Source of the DNA: Sphingobium limneticum
GTDB lineage: Bacteria > Pseudomonadota > Alphaproteobacteria > Sphingomonadales > Sphingomonadaceae
Direction: 5' to 3'
Assembly: GCF_008710155.1 (NCBI RefSeq)
Contig: NZ_VYPZ01000023.1
Span: 1-58,722, forward strand
Length of the DNA: 58,722 nucleotides
Below, one piece after another: positions 25,491-33,718 of this stretch. The translations under genes and the position numbers were made by a program. A model generated the notes under the pieces. It was not told the origin of the DNA. It was given only the letters and a program-made list of their open reading frames with translations, and searched no databases. The first letter of the stretch is position 1, and each line of letters begins with the position of its first letter.

Positions 25491-25835
25491 TCAAGCGACC
25501 AGGGTCAGGTGGCGCGCTGTCTCGCGCTGTTCGAGTTCTAGGCCTATAGGACAGCCGAACGCTGTCACTTCATGCTGGCTATGTTCGAGGCAGCGGGTAA
25601 GAAGAGCAGTCGCGCGGATCATGTCGCCGCGGCCTTCGATGATCTTCGTGGCGCTTTCGTGAATCTGCTTGAGGATGCGCTGGCTTTCGCTGGCGGTCAG
25701 GCCCGATCCCTGCGACGCGGCAAGGAAAGCCGTGGTCAGTTGCGCGGCATCGACCAGCGCGCTGTCGAAGGCCGCGAATGCCTGGCGGGTCTGATCGGCG
25801 ACGGCCTGGGTCTTGATGGGATCGAGGTTGAGCAC
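25491..25835 (-). CDS. Small helical hypothetical protein
   Basis: The 114-residue product starts with GTG at 25835, chosen because GAAGGAGAAG precedes it at a good distance. It is mostly amphipathic helix: Q-A-V-A-D-Q-T-R-Q-A-F-A-A-F-D-S-A-L-V-D-A-A-Q near the start and S-E-S-Q-R-I-L-K-Q-I-H-E-S-A-T-K-I near the middle, ending R-E-T-A-R-H-L-T-L-V-A. There is no signal peptide. The repeated heptad-like spacing suggests a coiled coil or helical bundle. Unknown function. Confidence 0.5.
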   Translation of the reverse strand: MLNLDPIKTQAVADQTRQAFAAFDSALVDAAQLTTAFLAASQGSGLTASESQRILKQIHESATKIIEGRGDMIRATALLTRCLEHSQHEVTAFGCPIGLELEQRETARHLTLVA

Positions 25836-25902
25836 AAGTCTTCTCCTTCGCACCCACCCTAGCCCGGTGGTGCGTCGTTCGGCGTAGCGATTTCCGGATG
25901 GA

Positions 25903-26433
25903 TCAGCCCAGGACCGTGAAGGCCCCGGCAATGAGCAGCAGCAGCGTGACGACACCAACCCCGGTCAGAACCGCGGCCCGGATCATCGCCAATATGCGGC
26001 CATCTTTACTCAGTTCATTGGTCGATCCCCCGAGCGGCGGGCCGAAGGCGAGGATGCGGCGCAGGAGCGTCTTATGCTCCGTCTGCCCATCCGGCCTGTC
26101 CGGCTGAGCAAGGGATGACGCAGGTTCGGGATCGGGCGCAAGCGGCTCCGGTTGATATATCAAAGGCTGATATGTGTCACTTTGGGGCGACCGTTCCATC
26201 CCCGAAACGAACAGGCGTGCGGCTTCCTTGCGCGATGGCACGCCGAATTTGCGCAAACTGGTGCGGACGCGCTGATCGACCGTATGCTCCGACACGTCGA
26301 GCTGGCGCGCGATCTCTTTGGAATTGAAGCCCTGGGCCACCAGCCGCAGGCACTGCTTTTCCCCCTCGCTCAAGGCCGGAAGGGTTTCCGCCACGTCTTC
26401 ATTCCTCCTGCGGGCGCCTCCGGTCTGCGACAT
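25903..26433 (-). CDS. LuxR-type HTH protein with C-terminal membrane anchor
   Basis: This 176-residue protein begins with a LuxR/GerE helix-turn-helix (L-S-E-G-E-K-Q-C-L-R-L-V-A-Q-G, S-K-E-I-A-R-Q-L-D-V-S-E-H-T-V-D-Q-R) at about residues 20-75. A proline-rich linker follows, and the last 22 residues or so form one transmembrane helix (V-L-T-G-V-G-V-V-T-L-L-L-L-I-A-G-A-F). There is no receiver or autoinducer domain. Placing the DNA-binding domain in the cytoplasm with a C-terminal anchor is unusual but occurs in sphingomonads. A GTG 15 codons upstream is an alternative start. Confidence 0.72.
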   Translation of the reverse strand: MSQTGGARRRNEDVAETLPALSEGEKQCLRLVAQGFNSKEIARQLDVSEHTVDQRVRTSLRKFGVPSRKEAARLFVSGMERSPQSDTYQPLIYQPEPLAPDPEPASSLAQPDRPDGQTEHKTLLRRILAFGPPLGGSTNELSKDGRILAMIRAAVLTGVGVVTLLLLIAGAFTVLG

Positions 26434-26541
26434 CGACCGGCATTGAAGGCCCCACGCCTTCTCTAGCTTGCGAACCACCCGTTATGATTCGGTTCACGCT
26501 GCGCATGAATTCGCACGATATGGGCGAAAGGCGCAATGCAG

Positions 26542-26574
26542 ATGGCCGGCGCGCTTGTCCACCGCGCCGGCCAT
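26542..26574 (-). terminator. GC-rich hairpin after the DUF805 gene
   Basis: ATGGCCGGCGCG (26542-26553) pairs perfectly with CGCGCCGGCCAT (26563-26574) around a nine-base loop. It lies 47 bases beyond the stop of the DUF805 gene on the minus strand, before the LuxR-type gene. A T run is lacking, so termination is probable but not certain. Confidence 0.5.
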
Positions 26575-26620
26575 GGGAGGATGTTATTTTGCGGGCGTGC
26601 CCCGCAATGGCTGTGACAGT

Positions 26621-27022
26621 TTAGCTGAACACGTCCGCGACGTCGGCCGCCGTCTGCTTGGGATCGGGTCCGAAGCGATTGTCGCCGCGCGTCCCGTCGA
26701 GGCACATGAAGACGAACACGATCAGCCCGCCGACATAGGGCACGAAGTTCAGCAGCACGAACCAGCCGCTCTTGTCCTGATCATGGAAGCGGCGGACCTG
26801 CACCGCCAGCGAAGGAATGATAAGCGCCAGCACCAGCAGGATGAGCAGCCAGAAGAAGGGACCGGACGGCGCCCCCTCACCGAAACCGCCCGTCGCGACG
26901 GCCAGCAGCGATATGACGATCGCGAGCAGGATATAGCCCAGCGCGAACATCCAATATTCCTTGCGCCGCGATCGGCCCGAAAAGTCGGCATAGCGCTTCA
27001 GCGGCAAGAGCATATATTCCAT
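26621..27022 (-). CDS. DUF805 inner-membrane protein
   Basis: The 133-residue product opens M-E-Y-M-L-L-P-L-K-R-Y-A-D-F-S-G-R-S-R-R-K-E-Y-W, the conserved N-terminus of DUF805 (YhaH type), and later has R-R-F-H-D-Q-D-K-S-G-W, the second conserved patch. Three or four transmembrane helices follow. An ATG two codons upstream is possible, but AGGGGA is placed best for 27022. Members are widespread and have no established function. Confidence 0.82.
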   Translation of the reverse strand: MEYMLLPLKRYADFSGRSRRKEYWMFALGYILLAIVISLLAVATGGFGEGAPSGPFFWLLILLVLALIIPSLAVQVRRFHDQDKSGWFVLLNFVPYVGGLIVFVFMCLDGTRGDNRFGPDPKQTAADVADVFS

Positions 27023-27101
27023 CGACATTCCCCTGAATGGTGAGGGGATGCAGGATAGGAAGGCTTATTGCGTCTGTCTTGCAAAAAGCGCTGTCAGGAT
27101 T

Positions 27102-27269
27102 TCAGCTGCCCTTCTTGCCGTCCTGCTTCGCCTTGTGCGCGGCGAGCAGCGCGTCGATTTCGACGATGCGCAGGCGCTGGGACGTGTCCTTGGCCAGGCC
27201 CTTGAGACGACATTCGGCCCACAGAGCCTTGCGCTCGCTATTGAGCGCCTTGGAATAGAGATCGGCCAT
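27102..27269 (-). CDS. Small conserved hypothetical protein
   Basis: The 55-residue product is mostly charged helix (S-E-R-K-A-L-W-A-E-C-R-L-K-G-L-A-K-D, then R-I-V-E-I-D-A-L-L-A-A-H-K-A-K-Q-D-G-K-K). The ATG at 27269 has a clear AAAGGAG before it, which is the main support for a real gene. It lies after the typA terminator and before DUF805 on the same strand. No known domain. Confidence 0.5.
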   Translation of the reverse strand: MADLYSKALNSERKALWAECRLKGLAKDTSQRLRIVEIDALLAAHKAKQDGKKGS

Positions 27270-27291
27270 CCAGATGGCTCCTTTTTCAAAA

Positions 27292-27325
27292 ACAAAGGGC
27301 CGACGCCTCGCGACGCCGGCCCTTG
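27292..27325 (-). terminator. Rho-independent terminator of typA
   Basis: On the minus strand the AAGGGCCG-type arm (27317-27324, reverse) pairs with 27295-27302, giving an eight-base GC stem extended by GACGC matches, followed by TTTGTTTTTG. It sits about 60 bases after the typA stop. Confidence 0.75.
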
Positions 27326-27383
27326 TATAACCTGTCAGCTCTGAAAAATCAGGCGGCCCTTCCGTTGAGGCCAATCTGATAAA

Positions 27384-29201
27384 TCAGGCGGCCTTCGAAC
27401 GGCTCATGCGCTTGCGCTCGTTCGGGTCGAGGTAGCGCTTGCGCAGACGGATGGTCTTGGGCGTCACTTCGACCATTTCATCGTCGTCGATGTAAGCGAT
27501 CGCCTGTTCCAGCGTCGCCTTCTTCGGCGGAGTCAGGCGGACGGCGTCGTCCTTGCCGCTGGCGCGGAAGTTGGTCAGCGCCTTCGACTTCATCGGGTTG
27601 ACTTCAAGATCTTCCGGCTTGGCATTTTCGCCGACGATCATGCCTTCGTACAGCGCTTCGCCCACGCCCACGAACAGGATGCCGCGCTCTTCCAGCGGAC
27701 CCAGCGCATAGGCATTGGCTTCGCCGGCACCGTTGGAGATCAGCACGCCGTTCTTGCGGCCTTCGATCTTGCCCTTGTGGGGGCCGTACTTCTCGAACAG
27801 GCGGTTCATGATGCCCGTGCCGCGCGTGTCGGACAGGAATTCGCCATGATAGCCGATCAGGCCGCGCGACGGCGCGGAGAAGGTGATGCGCGTCTTGCCA
27901 CCGCCCGAAGGACGCATGTCGGTCATTTCCGCCTTGCGCACGTTCATCTTGTCGACGACCGTACCGGAGAATTCATCGTCCACGTCGATGACGACGGTTT
28001 CATAAGGCTCGGTCTTGCCGCCATTTTCGTCTTCGCCGAACAGCACGCGCGGACGCGAGATGCCGAGTTCAAAGCCTTCGCGGCGCATGGTTTCGATCAG
28101 AACGCCCAGCTGCAGTTCGCCACGGCCGGCGACTTCGAAGCTGTCCTTGTCTTCCGATTCGGTCACCTTGATGGCGACGTTCGATTCGGCTTCGCGGGCC
28201 AGACGATCGCGGATCATGCGGCTCGTCACCTTGCTGCCTTCGCGGCCGGCCATCGGCGAATCGTTCACGGCAAAGCGCATCGACAGGGTCGGCGGATCGA
28301 TCGGCTGGGCCTGGATCGGTTCGCTGACGGCGGTGTCGCAGATGGTGTTGGCCACGGTCGCGACGGCCAGACCAGCGAGCGAGATGATGTCGCCAGCCTT
28401 GGCTTCATCGACGGGCACACGGTCCAGACCCTGGAACGACATGATCTTCGACGCGCGGCCGGTTTCGATGATGTTGCCGTCCATGTCCAGCGCGTGGATC
28501 GGCTGGTTGACCTTGACCGTGCCCGACTGGACGCGGCCGGTCAGGATACGACCCAGGAAGTTGTCGCGGTCGAGCAGCGTGACGAGGAAGCTGAACGGCG
28601 CGTCCTGATCCAGCGACGGCGCGGGCACATGGTCCACGATCTTCTGGAACAGCGGCTCCAGCGTGCCTTCGCGGCGCTGCGGATCTTCGCTGGCATAGCC
28701 GTTGCGGCCCGACGCGTAGAGGACCGGGAAGTCGAGCTGTTCGTCATTGGCTTCCAGCGTCACGAACAGGTCGAACACTTCGTCCAGCACTTCCTGGATG
28801 CGTTCGTCGGGACGGTCGACCTTGTTGACGACGACGATGGGCTTCAGGCCGAGCGCCAGCGCCTTGCCGGTCACGAACTTGGTCTGCGGCATCGCGCCTT
28901 CCGACGAATCGACCAGCAGGATGACGCCGTCGACCATGGAGAGGATGCGCTCGACTTCACCGCCGAAGTCGGCGTGGCCGGGCGTATCGACGATGTTGAT
29001 GCGGGTGCCGTTCCATTCGACCGAAGTGGGCTTCGCCAAAATGGTGATGCCGCGCTCTTTTTCCAGATCGTTGGAGTCCATCGCGCGTTCTTCGATGCGC
29101 TGGTTGTCGCGGAACGTGCCGGACTGGCGGAAAAGCTGGTCGACGAGGGTGGTCTTGCCATGGTCGACGTGCGCGATGATCGCGATATTACGCAGGGACA
29201 T
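27384..29201 (-). CDS. typA: Translational GTPase TypA/BipA
   Basis: This 605-residue ribosome-associated GTPase is full length for the family. G1 is A-H-V-D-H-G-K-T-T-L at residues 9-18, switch I includes R-G-I-T-I, G3 is D-T-P-G-H-A-D-F-G-G-E, and G4 is N-K-V-D-R. Elongation-factor-like domains II, III and V follow. The TypA-specific C-terminal domain contains the G-T-G-I-M-N-R-L-F region and ends in a basic R-L-R-K-R-Y-L-D-P-N-E-R-K-R. TypA helps ribosome assembly and stress adaptation. ATG 29201 is chosen because the upstream extension lacks similarity to the family. Confidence 0.95.
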   Translation of the reverse strand: MSLRNIAIIAHVDHGKTTLVDQLFRQSGTFRDNQRIEERAMDSNDLEKERGITILAKPTSVEWNGTRINIVDTPGHADFGGEVERILSMVDGVILLVDSSEGAMPQTKFVTGKALALGLKPIVVVNKVDRPDERIQEVLDEVFDLFVTLEANDEQLDFPVLYASGRNGYASEDPQRREGTLEPLFQKIVDHVPAPSLDQDAPFSFLVTLLDRDNFLGRILTGRVQSGTVKVNQPIHALDMDGNIIETGRASKIMSFQGLDRVPVDEAKAGDIISLAGLAVATVANTICDTAVSEPIQAQPIDPPTLSMRFAVNDSPMAGREGSKVTSRMIRDRLAREAESNVAIKVTESEDKDSFEVAGRGELQLGVLIETMRREGFELGISRPRVLFGEDENGGKTEPYETVVIDVDDEFSGTVVDKMNVRKAEMTDMRPSGGGKTRITFSAPSRGLIGYHGEFLSDTRGTGIMNRLFEKYGPHKGKIEGRKNGVLISNGAGEANAYALGPLEERGILFVGVGEALYEGMIVGENAKPEDLEVNPMKSKALTNFRASGKDDAVRLTPPKKATLEQAIAYIDDDEMVEVTPKTIRLRKRYLDPNERKRMSRSKAA

Positions 29202-29356
29202 ATTGTGCCTTCGGGATTCGGGTTCTCCCGGCCGGCACCACGCCTGTCCAGGACTATCGGGCGCGCCCCTACAGGAAATGATGCGATGCGGCAAGGGTCG
29301 GGTGGCGGATCGCCCTGCCCGATCCGTCAATCCCTATGCCTTATAAGGAGACGCCC

Positions 29357-30592
29357 ATGTCCGACAGCCCGCTCATCAGCCGCCGCACCCTGATGCAGGC
29401 CGCAGCGATCGCCGCCCCACTGGCGTTGACGCCCGACATGCTGAGCGCGGCCGGCAAGCCCGCCCTGCGCGAGGCGATGATCCTCGACCCCGCCATCCGC
29501 TATTTCAACGCAGCCAATATCGCGCCGACCTTCCGCAGCGTGGCGGCCGTGCATGCAAACGAAACCCGCGCATTTCAGATGGACCCGTCGGTCGAACGGC
29601 GTGCGCTTTATCCCAAGGCCGCCGACGCTCTGCGCGCGCGGCTGGCGAAGCGATTGAACGTGACTGGGCAGGAAATCGCGCTGGTCCGCAATTCGAGCGA
29701 GGCGAACACGGTCGCGGTGCGCGGACTGGCGCTGAAAGCGGGCGACCGGATCATCCTGACCGACCATAATCATCCATCGACCTGGGACAGCTGGAAGCTG
29801 CGGGCGGAGCGGGAGGGGCTGGACCTGCATGTCGTGCCGGTGCCCGTCGAGGCGAAGACACCGCAGGCATTGCTGGACGGCATCGCCGCTGCGATCACCC
29901 CGAAGACCAAGGCGATCTTCCTGTCGCATATGAGCAATATCAGCGGCATCGTCTACCCGGTGGCGGACATCGCGAAACTGGCGAAGGCGAAGAATATCTG
30001 GCTGCATGCCGATGGCGCGCAGACCTTCGGCTGGATGCAGCTGGACCTCGCGGCGCTGGGCGTGGACAGCTATTCGGGGAGCACGCATAAATGGCTGATG
30101 GGGCCGCTGGAGGGCGGGATGCTCTATGTGAAGCGCGAGCGGCAGGCGGAATTGCAGCCGATCATGATGAGCCATGGCTATTGGCTGACCGACGAGGCGA
30201 ACCTGGACACCGCCCAGAAATACGAGATTTTGGGTCAACGCGACGATCCCCGCCTGATGGCCTTTGCCGCGACGCTGGACGTGCTGGACGGCGTGGGCCA
30301 GGCGGCGATCGAACAGGCGGCGCGGCAGCGGGCGGCCTCGATGCGGCAGGCGCTGTCCGCCGTGCCGGGGGCCAAGCCCTTCGGCAGCGGGGTGGACGCC
30401 ATTACCGGCCCGGTCATCACCGTCGCCTTCCCCGGCCGCGATGTGGCGGCACTGCGCGCGAAACTATGGCAGGCGAAAATCGCCACTGCCGCGTCGAAAA
30501 TAGGCGGTGGCGCCGCGATCCGCTTTTCGCCGCATGTCTATAATAGCGATGACGATGTGGCAGCGGTGATCGAGGGGCTGCGGGCGGGTTGA
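29357..30592 (+). CDS. Tat-exported class V aminotransferase (isopenicillin-N-epimerase-like)
   Basis: This 411-residue protein begins with a twin-arginine signal, S-R-R-T-L-M-Q-A-A-A-I-A-A-P. The rest is a fold-type I PLP enzyme: N-S-S-E-A-N-T near residue 115, H-M-S-N-I-S-G near residue 195, W-L-H-A-D-G-A-Q-T-F-G near 215 (PLP aspartate), and the Schiff-base lysine in G-S-T-H-K-W-L-M-G-P near 245. It resembles CefD and cysteine-desulfurase-like families. A periplasmic location is unusual for a PLP enzyme; the folded cofactor-bound form would explain use of Tat. AAGGAG lies 7 nt before ATG 29357. The substrate is unknown. Confidence 0.82.
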   Translation: MSDSPLISRRTLMQAAAIAAPLALTPDMLSAAGKPALREAMILDPAIRYFNAANIAPTFRSVAAVHANETRAFQMDPSVERRALYPKAADALRARLAKRLNVTGQEIALVRNSSEANTVAVRGLALKAGDRIILTDHNHPSTWDSWKLRAEREGLDLHVVPVPVEAKTPQALLDGIAAAITPKTKAIFLSHMSNISGIVYPVADIAKLAKAKNIWLHADGAQTFGWMQLDLAALGVDSYSGSTHKWLMGPLEGGMLYVKRERQAELQPIMMSHGYWLTDEANLDTAQKYEILGQRDDPRLMAFAATLDVLDGVGQAAIEQAARQRAASMRQALSAVPGAKPFGSGVDAITGPVITVAFPGRDVAALRAKLWQAKIATAASKIGGGAAIRFSPHVYNSDDDVAAVIEGLRAG

Positions 30593-30596
30593 ACCG

Positions 30597-30775
30597 CCTT
30601 CTCCCTTGGGGGGAGAAGGATATGAAGCCTTATCGCGTAGCGATTAGGCGGAGTTGGATGAGGGGGATTGGCGCGATGTCGCCTTATTCCGGCGACGCTG
30701 CATCCCCCTCACCCAGCTCCGCCTAGGCAGCAAGCTGCCAAGTCTGCGCAGCCCTCTCCCCCAAGAGGGAGAGGG
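30597..30775. repeat. Composite inverted-repeat cluster (second copy type)
   Basis: CCTTCTCCC (30597-30605) pairs with GGGAGAAGG (30611-30619). A 23-base arm at 30646-30668 pairs with 30702-30724 with two mismatches. CCCTCTCCC (30752-30760) pairs with GGGAGAGGG (30767-30775). It fills nearly the whole gap between the aminotransferase and S10 genes. The outer hairpins resemble those at 17876-18030, so it belongs to the same class of dispersed element. Confidence 0.65.
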
Positions 30776-30891
30776 ATCAAAGTCCCCTTGCTTTACACCA
30801 GTCAAATTGCCCCTTGCCCCACGGGCCGACCTTTCTATGGTGCCGCCCGTCGCTGATAATATAGCATATCCTTGCAAGGAGCCTTCTCTCG

Positions 30892-32442
30892 ATGCGGTCT
30901 GCCGCCACCTTCGCTTTCGCCTCCCTCCTCGTCCTCGCCACCCCGGCCCTCGCGCAGAAGGATGCGCCCGACGCTGCGAAACAGCATGCCGACAAGGTCG
31001 CCGAACAGGTCGCCGCCAACTGGGCCAGCGCCCCGATCGAGGAAGTCACCCAGAGCAGCAAGGGCACGGCCCGCGTCGATGGCAAGGCCATCCCCTATAC
31101 CCAGACCGCCGGCACGCTCACCATCCGCGATGAAAAGGGCAAGCCGGTCGCGAGCATGTTCTACACCGCCTATACGGCGGCCGGTAAGAACCGCCCCGTC
31201 ACCTTCCTTTACAATGGCGGCCCCGGCTCGTCGTCATTGTGGCTGCGCATGGGCAGCTTCGCGCCCGAACATGTGCGCACCGGCAACCCCGAAGCGGTCA
31301 AGCCCGCGCCCTTCGACGTCGGCCCGAACAATGACAGCCTGATCGGCAGCACCGACATGGTGTTTTTGGACACGATAGGTTCGGGCTATTCGCGCATCCT
31401 GGGCGATGCCAAGCCGTCCGACTTCTACAGCGTCGATGGCGATGTAGACGCCTTTGCCAAGGCGATCATCCGTTACACGACCAAGAATGGCCGCTGGGCG
31501 TCGCCCAAATATATTTTCGGCGAAAGCTATGGCACGACCCGGTCGGGGGCGCTCGCCTATCAGTTGGAGGATCGGGGGCTGACGCTGAACGGCGTGGTGC
31601 TGCTGTCGTCGATCATGAATTACGGCATCCGCCAGTCCGGTTTCGACGCGATCCATGTCGGCTATCTGCCGAGCTATGCCGCGAGCGCCTGGTATCATAA
31701 TCGCGTCCCCGGCGGCCGCCCGGAAAGCCTGGAAGCGTTCGTCGAGGAAGCCCGCATCTTCGCCAACGGTCCCTACGCCACGGCATTGCTCAAGGGGTCC
31801 GACATCAGCGCGCAGGAAAGCGACGCGATCGCCCAGCAGCTGAGCCGCTTCACCGGCCTGTCGGTCGATTATCTGAAGCGCGCGAATCTACGCGTCAGCC
31901 TGTCCCGCTTCCGCAAGGAATTGCTGCGCGACGGGCATGAGACGATCGGCCGTTTCGACAGCCGCTACAAGGGGATCGACGCCGATGCCGCCGGCGAGGA
32001 ACCGGAATATGATCCGTCCAGCACCGGCATCACCGGCCTATATGTCGGCAGCTTCCTGGATCAGGTGACGAACAGGATCGGCTACAAGACCGACCTTGAC
32101 TATCGGCTGAGCGCGCGCGAGGGCGGCGACTTCAAATGGGACTGGAGCCATTCGCCCCCGGAAGGCGGCAAGCAGAATGTCGCGGACGTGACCGCCGACC
32201 TTTCCGCCGCGATGCGCACCAACCCGCATATGCGCGTGCTGTCGCTCAATGGCTGGTACGACATGGCGACGCCCTTCTTCTCGACCGAGCGCGATTTGAA
32301 GCACATGATGCTGGAGCCGCAGCTGCGCCAGAACCTCCAGTTCAAATATTATCCGGCGGGCCACATGGTCTATCTGAACCCGGAAGCGCTGCACCAGATG
32401 CGGCTGGATATGGAGCGTTACTACGCCGAGGGTGCGCGCTGA
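30892..32442 (+). CDS. Secreted S10 serine carboxypeptidase
   Basis: This 516-residue exported peptidase has a clear signal peptide (A-A-T-F-A-F-A-S-L-L-V-L-A-T-P-A-L-A). The S10 landmarks are N-G-G-P-G-S-S-S near residue 110 (oxyanion loop), G-E-S-Y-G-T near residue 210 with the nucleophile serine, L-N-G-W-Y-D near residue 450 with the aspartate, and Y-P-A-G-H-M near residue 485 with the histidine. Family members remove C-terminal residues, often at acidic pH. A strong AAGGAG precedes the start by about 10 nt. The gene appears monocistronic. Confidence 0.9.
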   Translation: MRSAATFAFASLLVLATPALAQKDAPDAAKQHADKVAEQVAANWASAPIEEVTQSSKGTARVDGKAIPYTQTAGTLTIRDEKGKPVASMFYTAYTAAGKNRPVTFLYNGGPGSSSLWLRMGSFAPEHVRTGNPEAVKPAPFDVGPNNDSLIGSTDMVFLDTIGSGYSRILGDAKPSDFYSVDGDVDAFAKAIIRYTTKNGRWASPKYIFGESYGTTRSGALAYQLEDRGLTLNGVVLLSSIMNYGIRQSGFDAIHVGYLPSYAASAWYHNRVPGGRPESLEAFVEEARIFANGPYATALLKGSDISAQESDAIAQQLSRFTGLSVDYLKRANLRVSLSRFRKELLRDGHETIGRFDSRYKGIDADAAGEEPEYDPSSTGITGLYVGSFLDQVTNRIGYKTDLDYRLSAREGGDFKWDWSHSPPEGGKQNVADVTADLSAAMRTNPHMRVLSLNGWYDMATPFFSTERDLKHMMLEPQLRQNLQFKYYPAGHMVYLNPEALHQMRLDMERYYAEGAR

Positions 32443-32561
32443 AAACCGTTGGCGGGCGGCGGTTGAACCGTCGCCCACCACGCATACACATCATGCGGTT
32501 ATCGTCTTTTTAAAACGCTGCGCATAGACGATGGCTCCTTTAGCGTAGGGGGCGCATCATC

Positions 32562-32894
32562 ATGCTGATCTATGTTCTGATAATAGTGGCCATAGATACG
32601 GCATGGCGCGCCGCGTTGATTGCCTTCGCAACGATCGTAATAGGCCGCTTCGCCTTCGCGAACGATCTTCCTTTACGGCGACTCAATAAGTCGATGCTTG
32701 TCTGCATTGGCGCCTGGACACTCTATTTCCTCTATTCCTACATCCGGCACACCACGAGACGTAGCGTGTCGGTGAGCACCGAAGCGATCATATACGGACT
32801 ATTCATAGGTTATCTTATCGCATTATTTCCATTTGCAATCGCTTGGGGCGTTCGGCGCCTATTGCTCAGAACAAGCCAGACAGCAGACGCCTAA
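32562..32894 (+). CDS. Small membrane protein of unknown function
   Basis: The 110-residue product has three hydrophobic helices (about 2-30, 45-61 and 77-100) and a cluster of basic residues at both ends (R-R-L-N-K and R-R-L-L-L-R). Base composition is more AT-rich than the neighbours. The last four bases overlap the 3' end of the opposing DUF899 gene. AGGGGGC precedes the ATG. No family recognised. Confidence 0.55.
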   Translation: MLIYVLIIVAIDTAWRAALIAFATIVIGRFAFANDLPLRRLNKSMLVCIGAWTLYFLYSYIRHTTRRSVSVSTEAIIYGLFIGYLIALFPFAIAWGVRRLLLRTSQTADA

Positions 32895-33586
32895 TAGCGC
32901 AATTTCGGATACCAGTCCGCCGGTCGCCCTTCCGGCGTCAGGTCCAGGATCGACCAGAGCGCAGCGATATCCGGCGCATCGCGCGGGTCTTGCCCCGGAT
33001 CGGCCATCTCGCCCGTCATCTCGCTCATCCAGAAGAGGCGGATGCCGTCGTCGTCCTTGCGGAACACGACCAGCGCGGGATATTCGCCGTCCGGCGTCAG
33101 CAGGCCCAAGTCATTGGCATAATCGTCGCCGATCGTCTGGATGAAGTCGGTATCGCGCCAGCCCCGCTCCTGCGCGAAGGCGAATTGCCGCTCGACCGGG
33201 CTGCGACCGAAAATCTTGTAAGCGACGCGCTGCTTGATATCGGCGGCATTGCCATCGACCGATCCGATCCAGTTGGTGCACATCGGGCAGGGCCGCTCGC
33301 GTTCCGGGCCGTACATCCAGAAATAGGCGACCAGTACGCCCTTGTCGCCGAACAGGTCGGACAGGCCGACTTCGAACCCCTGCTCATCCTTGAAGCGATA
33401 GTCTTTTTCGATCGACGGGCCGGGCGGCAGCGCCTGGCGCTGTGCGACAAGGCGGGTGGCATGGCGGCGAAATTCGATTTCTTCGGCCAGCAACGCCGTG
33501 CGGGCGTCGCGATAGGCGGCATTTTCGCCGGGGAAGCGCGGCTTGCGGTGGGTAATGAGGTCGGCGACGGGTTTCAGGCTGGCCAT
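32891..33586 (-). CDS. DUF899 thioredoxin-fold protein
   Basis: The 231-residue product matches DUF899: E-F-R-R-H-A-T-R-L-V-A-Q-R-Q-A-L-P-P-G near residue 45, F-W-M-Y-G-P-E-R-E-R-P-C-P-M-C-T-N-W near residue 95, and a C-terminal F-R-K-D-D-D-G-I-R-L-F-W. The C-P-M-C pair sits where thioredoxin-like folds keep their C-x-x-C, which suggests a redox role, but no activity has been assigned to the family. ATG 33586 is preferred for the GGAGAGGAA before it. Confidence 0.82.
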   Translation of the reverse strand: MASLKPVADLITHRKPRFPGENAAYRDARTALLAEEIEFRRHATRLVAQRQALPPGPSIEKDYRFKDEQGFEVGLSDLFGDKGVLVAYFWMYGPERERPCPMCTNWIGSVDGNAADIKQRVAYKIFGRSPVERQFAFAQERGWRDTDFIQTIGDDYANDLGLLTPDGEYPALVVFRKDDDGIRLFWMSEMTGEMADPGQDPRDAPDIAALWSILDLTPEGRPADWYPKLRY

Positions 33587-33718
33587 GGCAGGTTCCTCTC
33601 CAGTCAAGATTGCCAAGCAATCGCCGGAAGCCCTATATCGTTCCCCGGACCAAGGCTTGCGCCCCAGTGTATTATTACCATATTACACGGCAAGCCGCTC
33701 ATGGCGACTGGAGACGAT

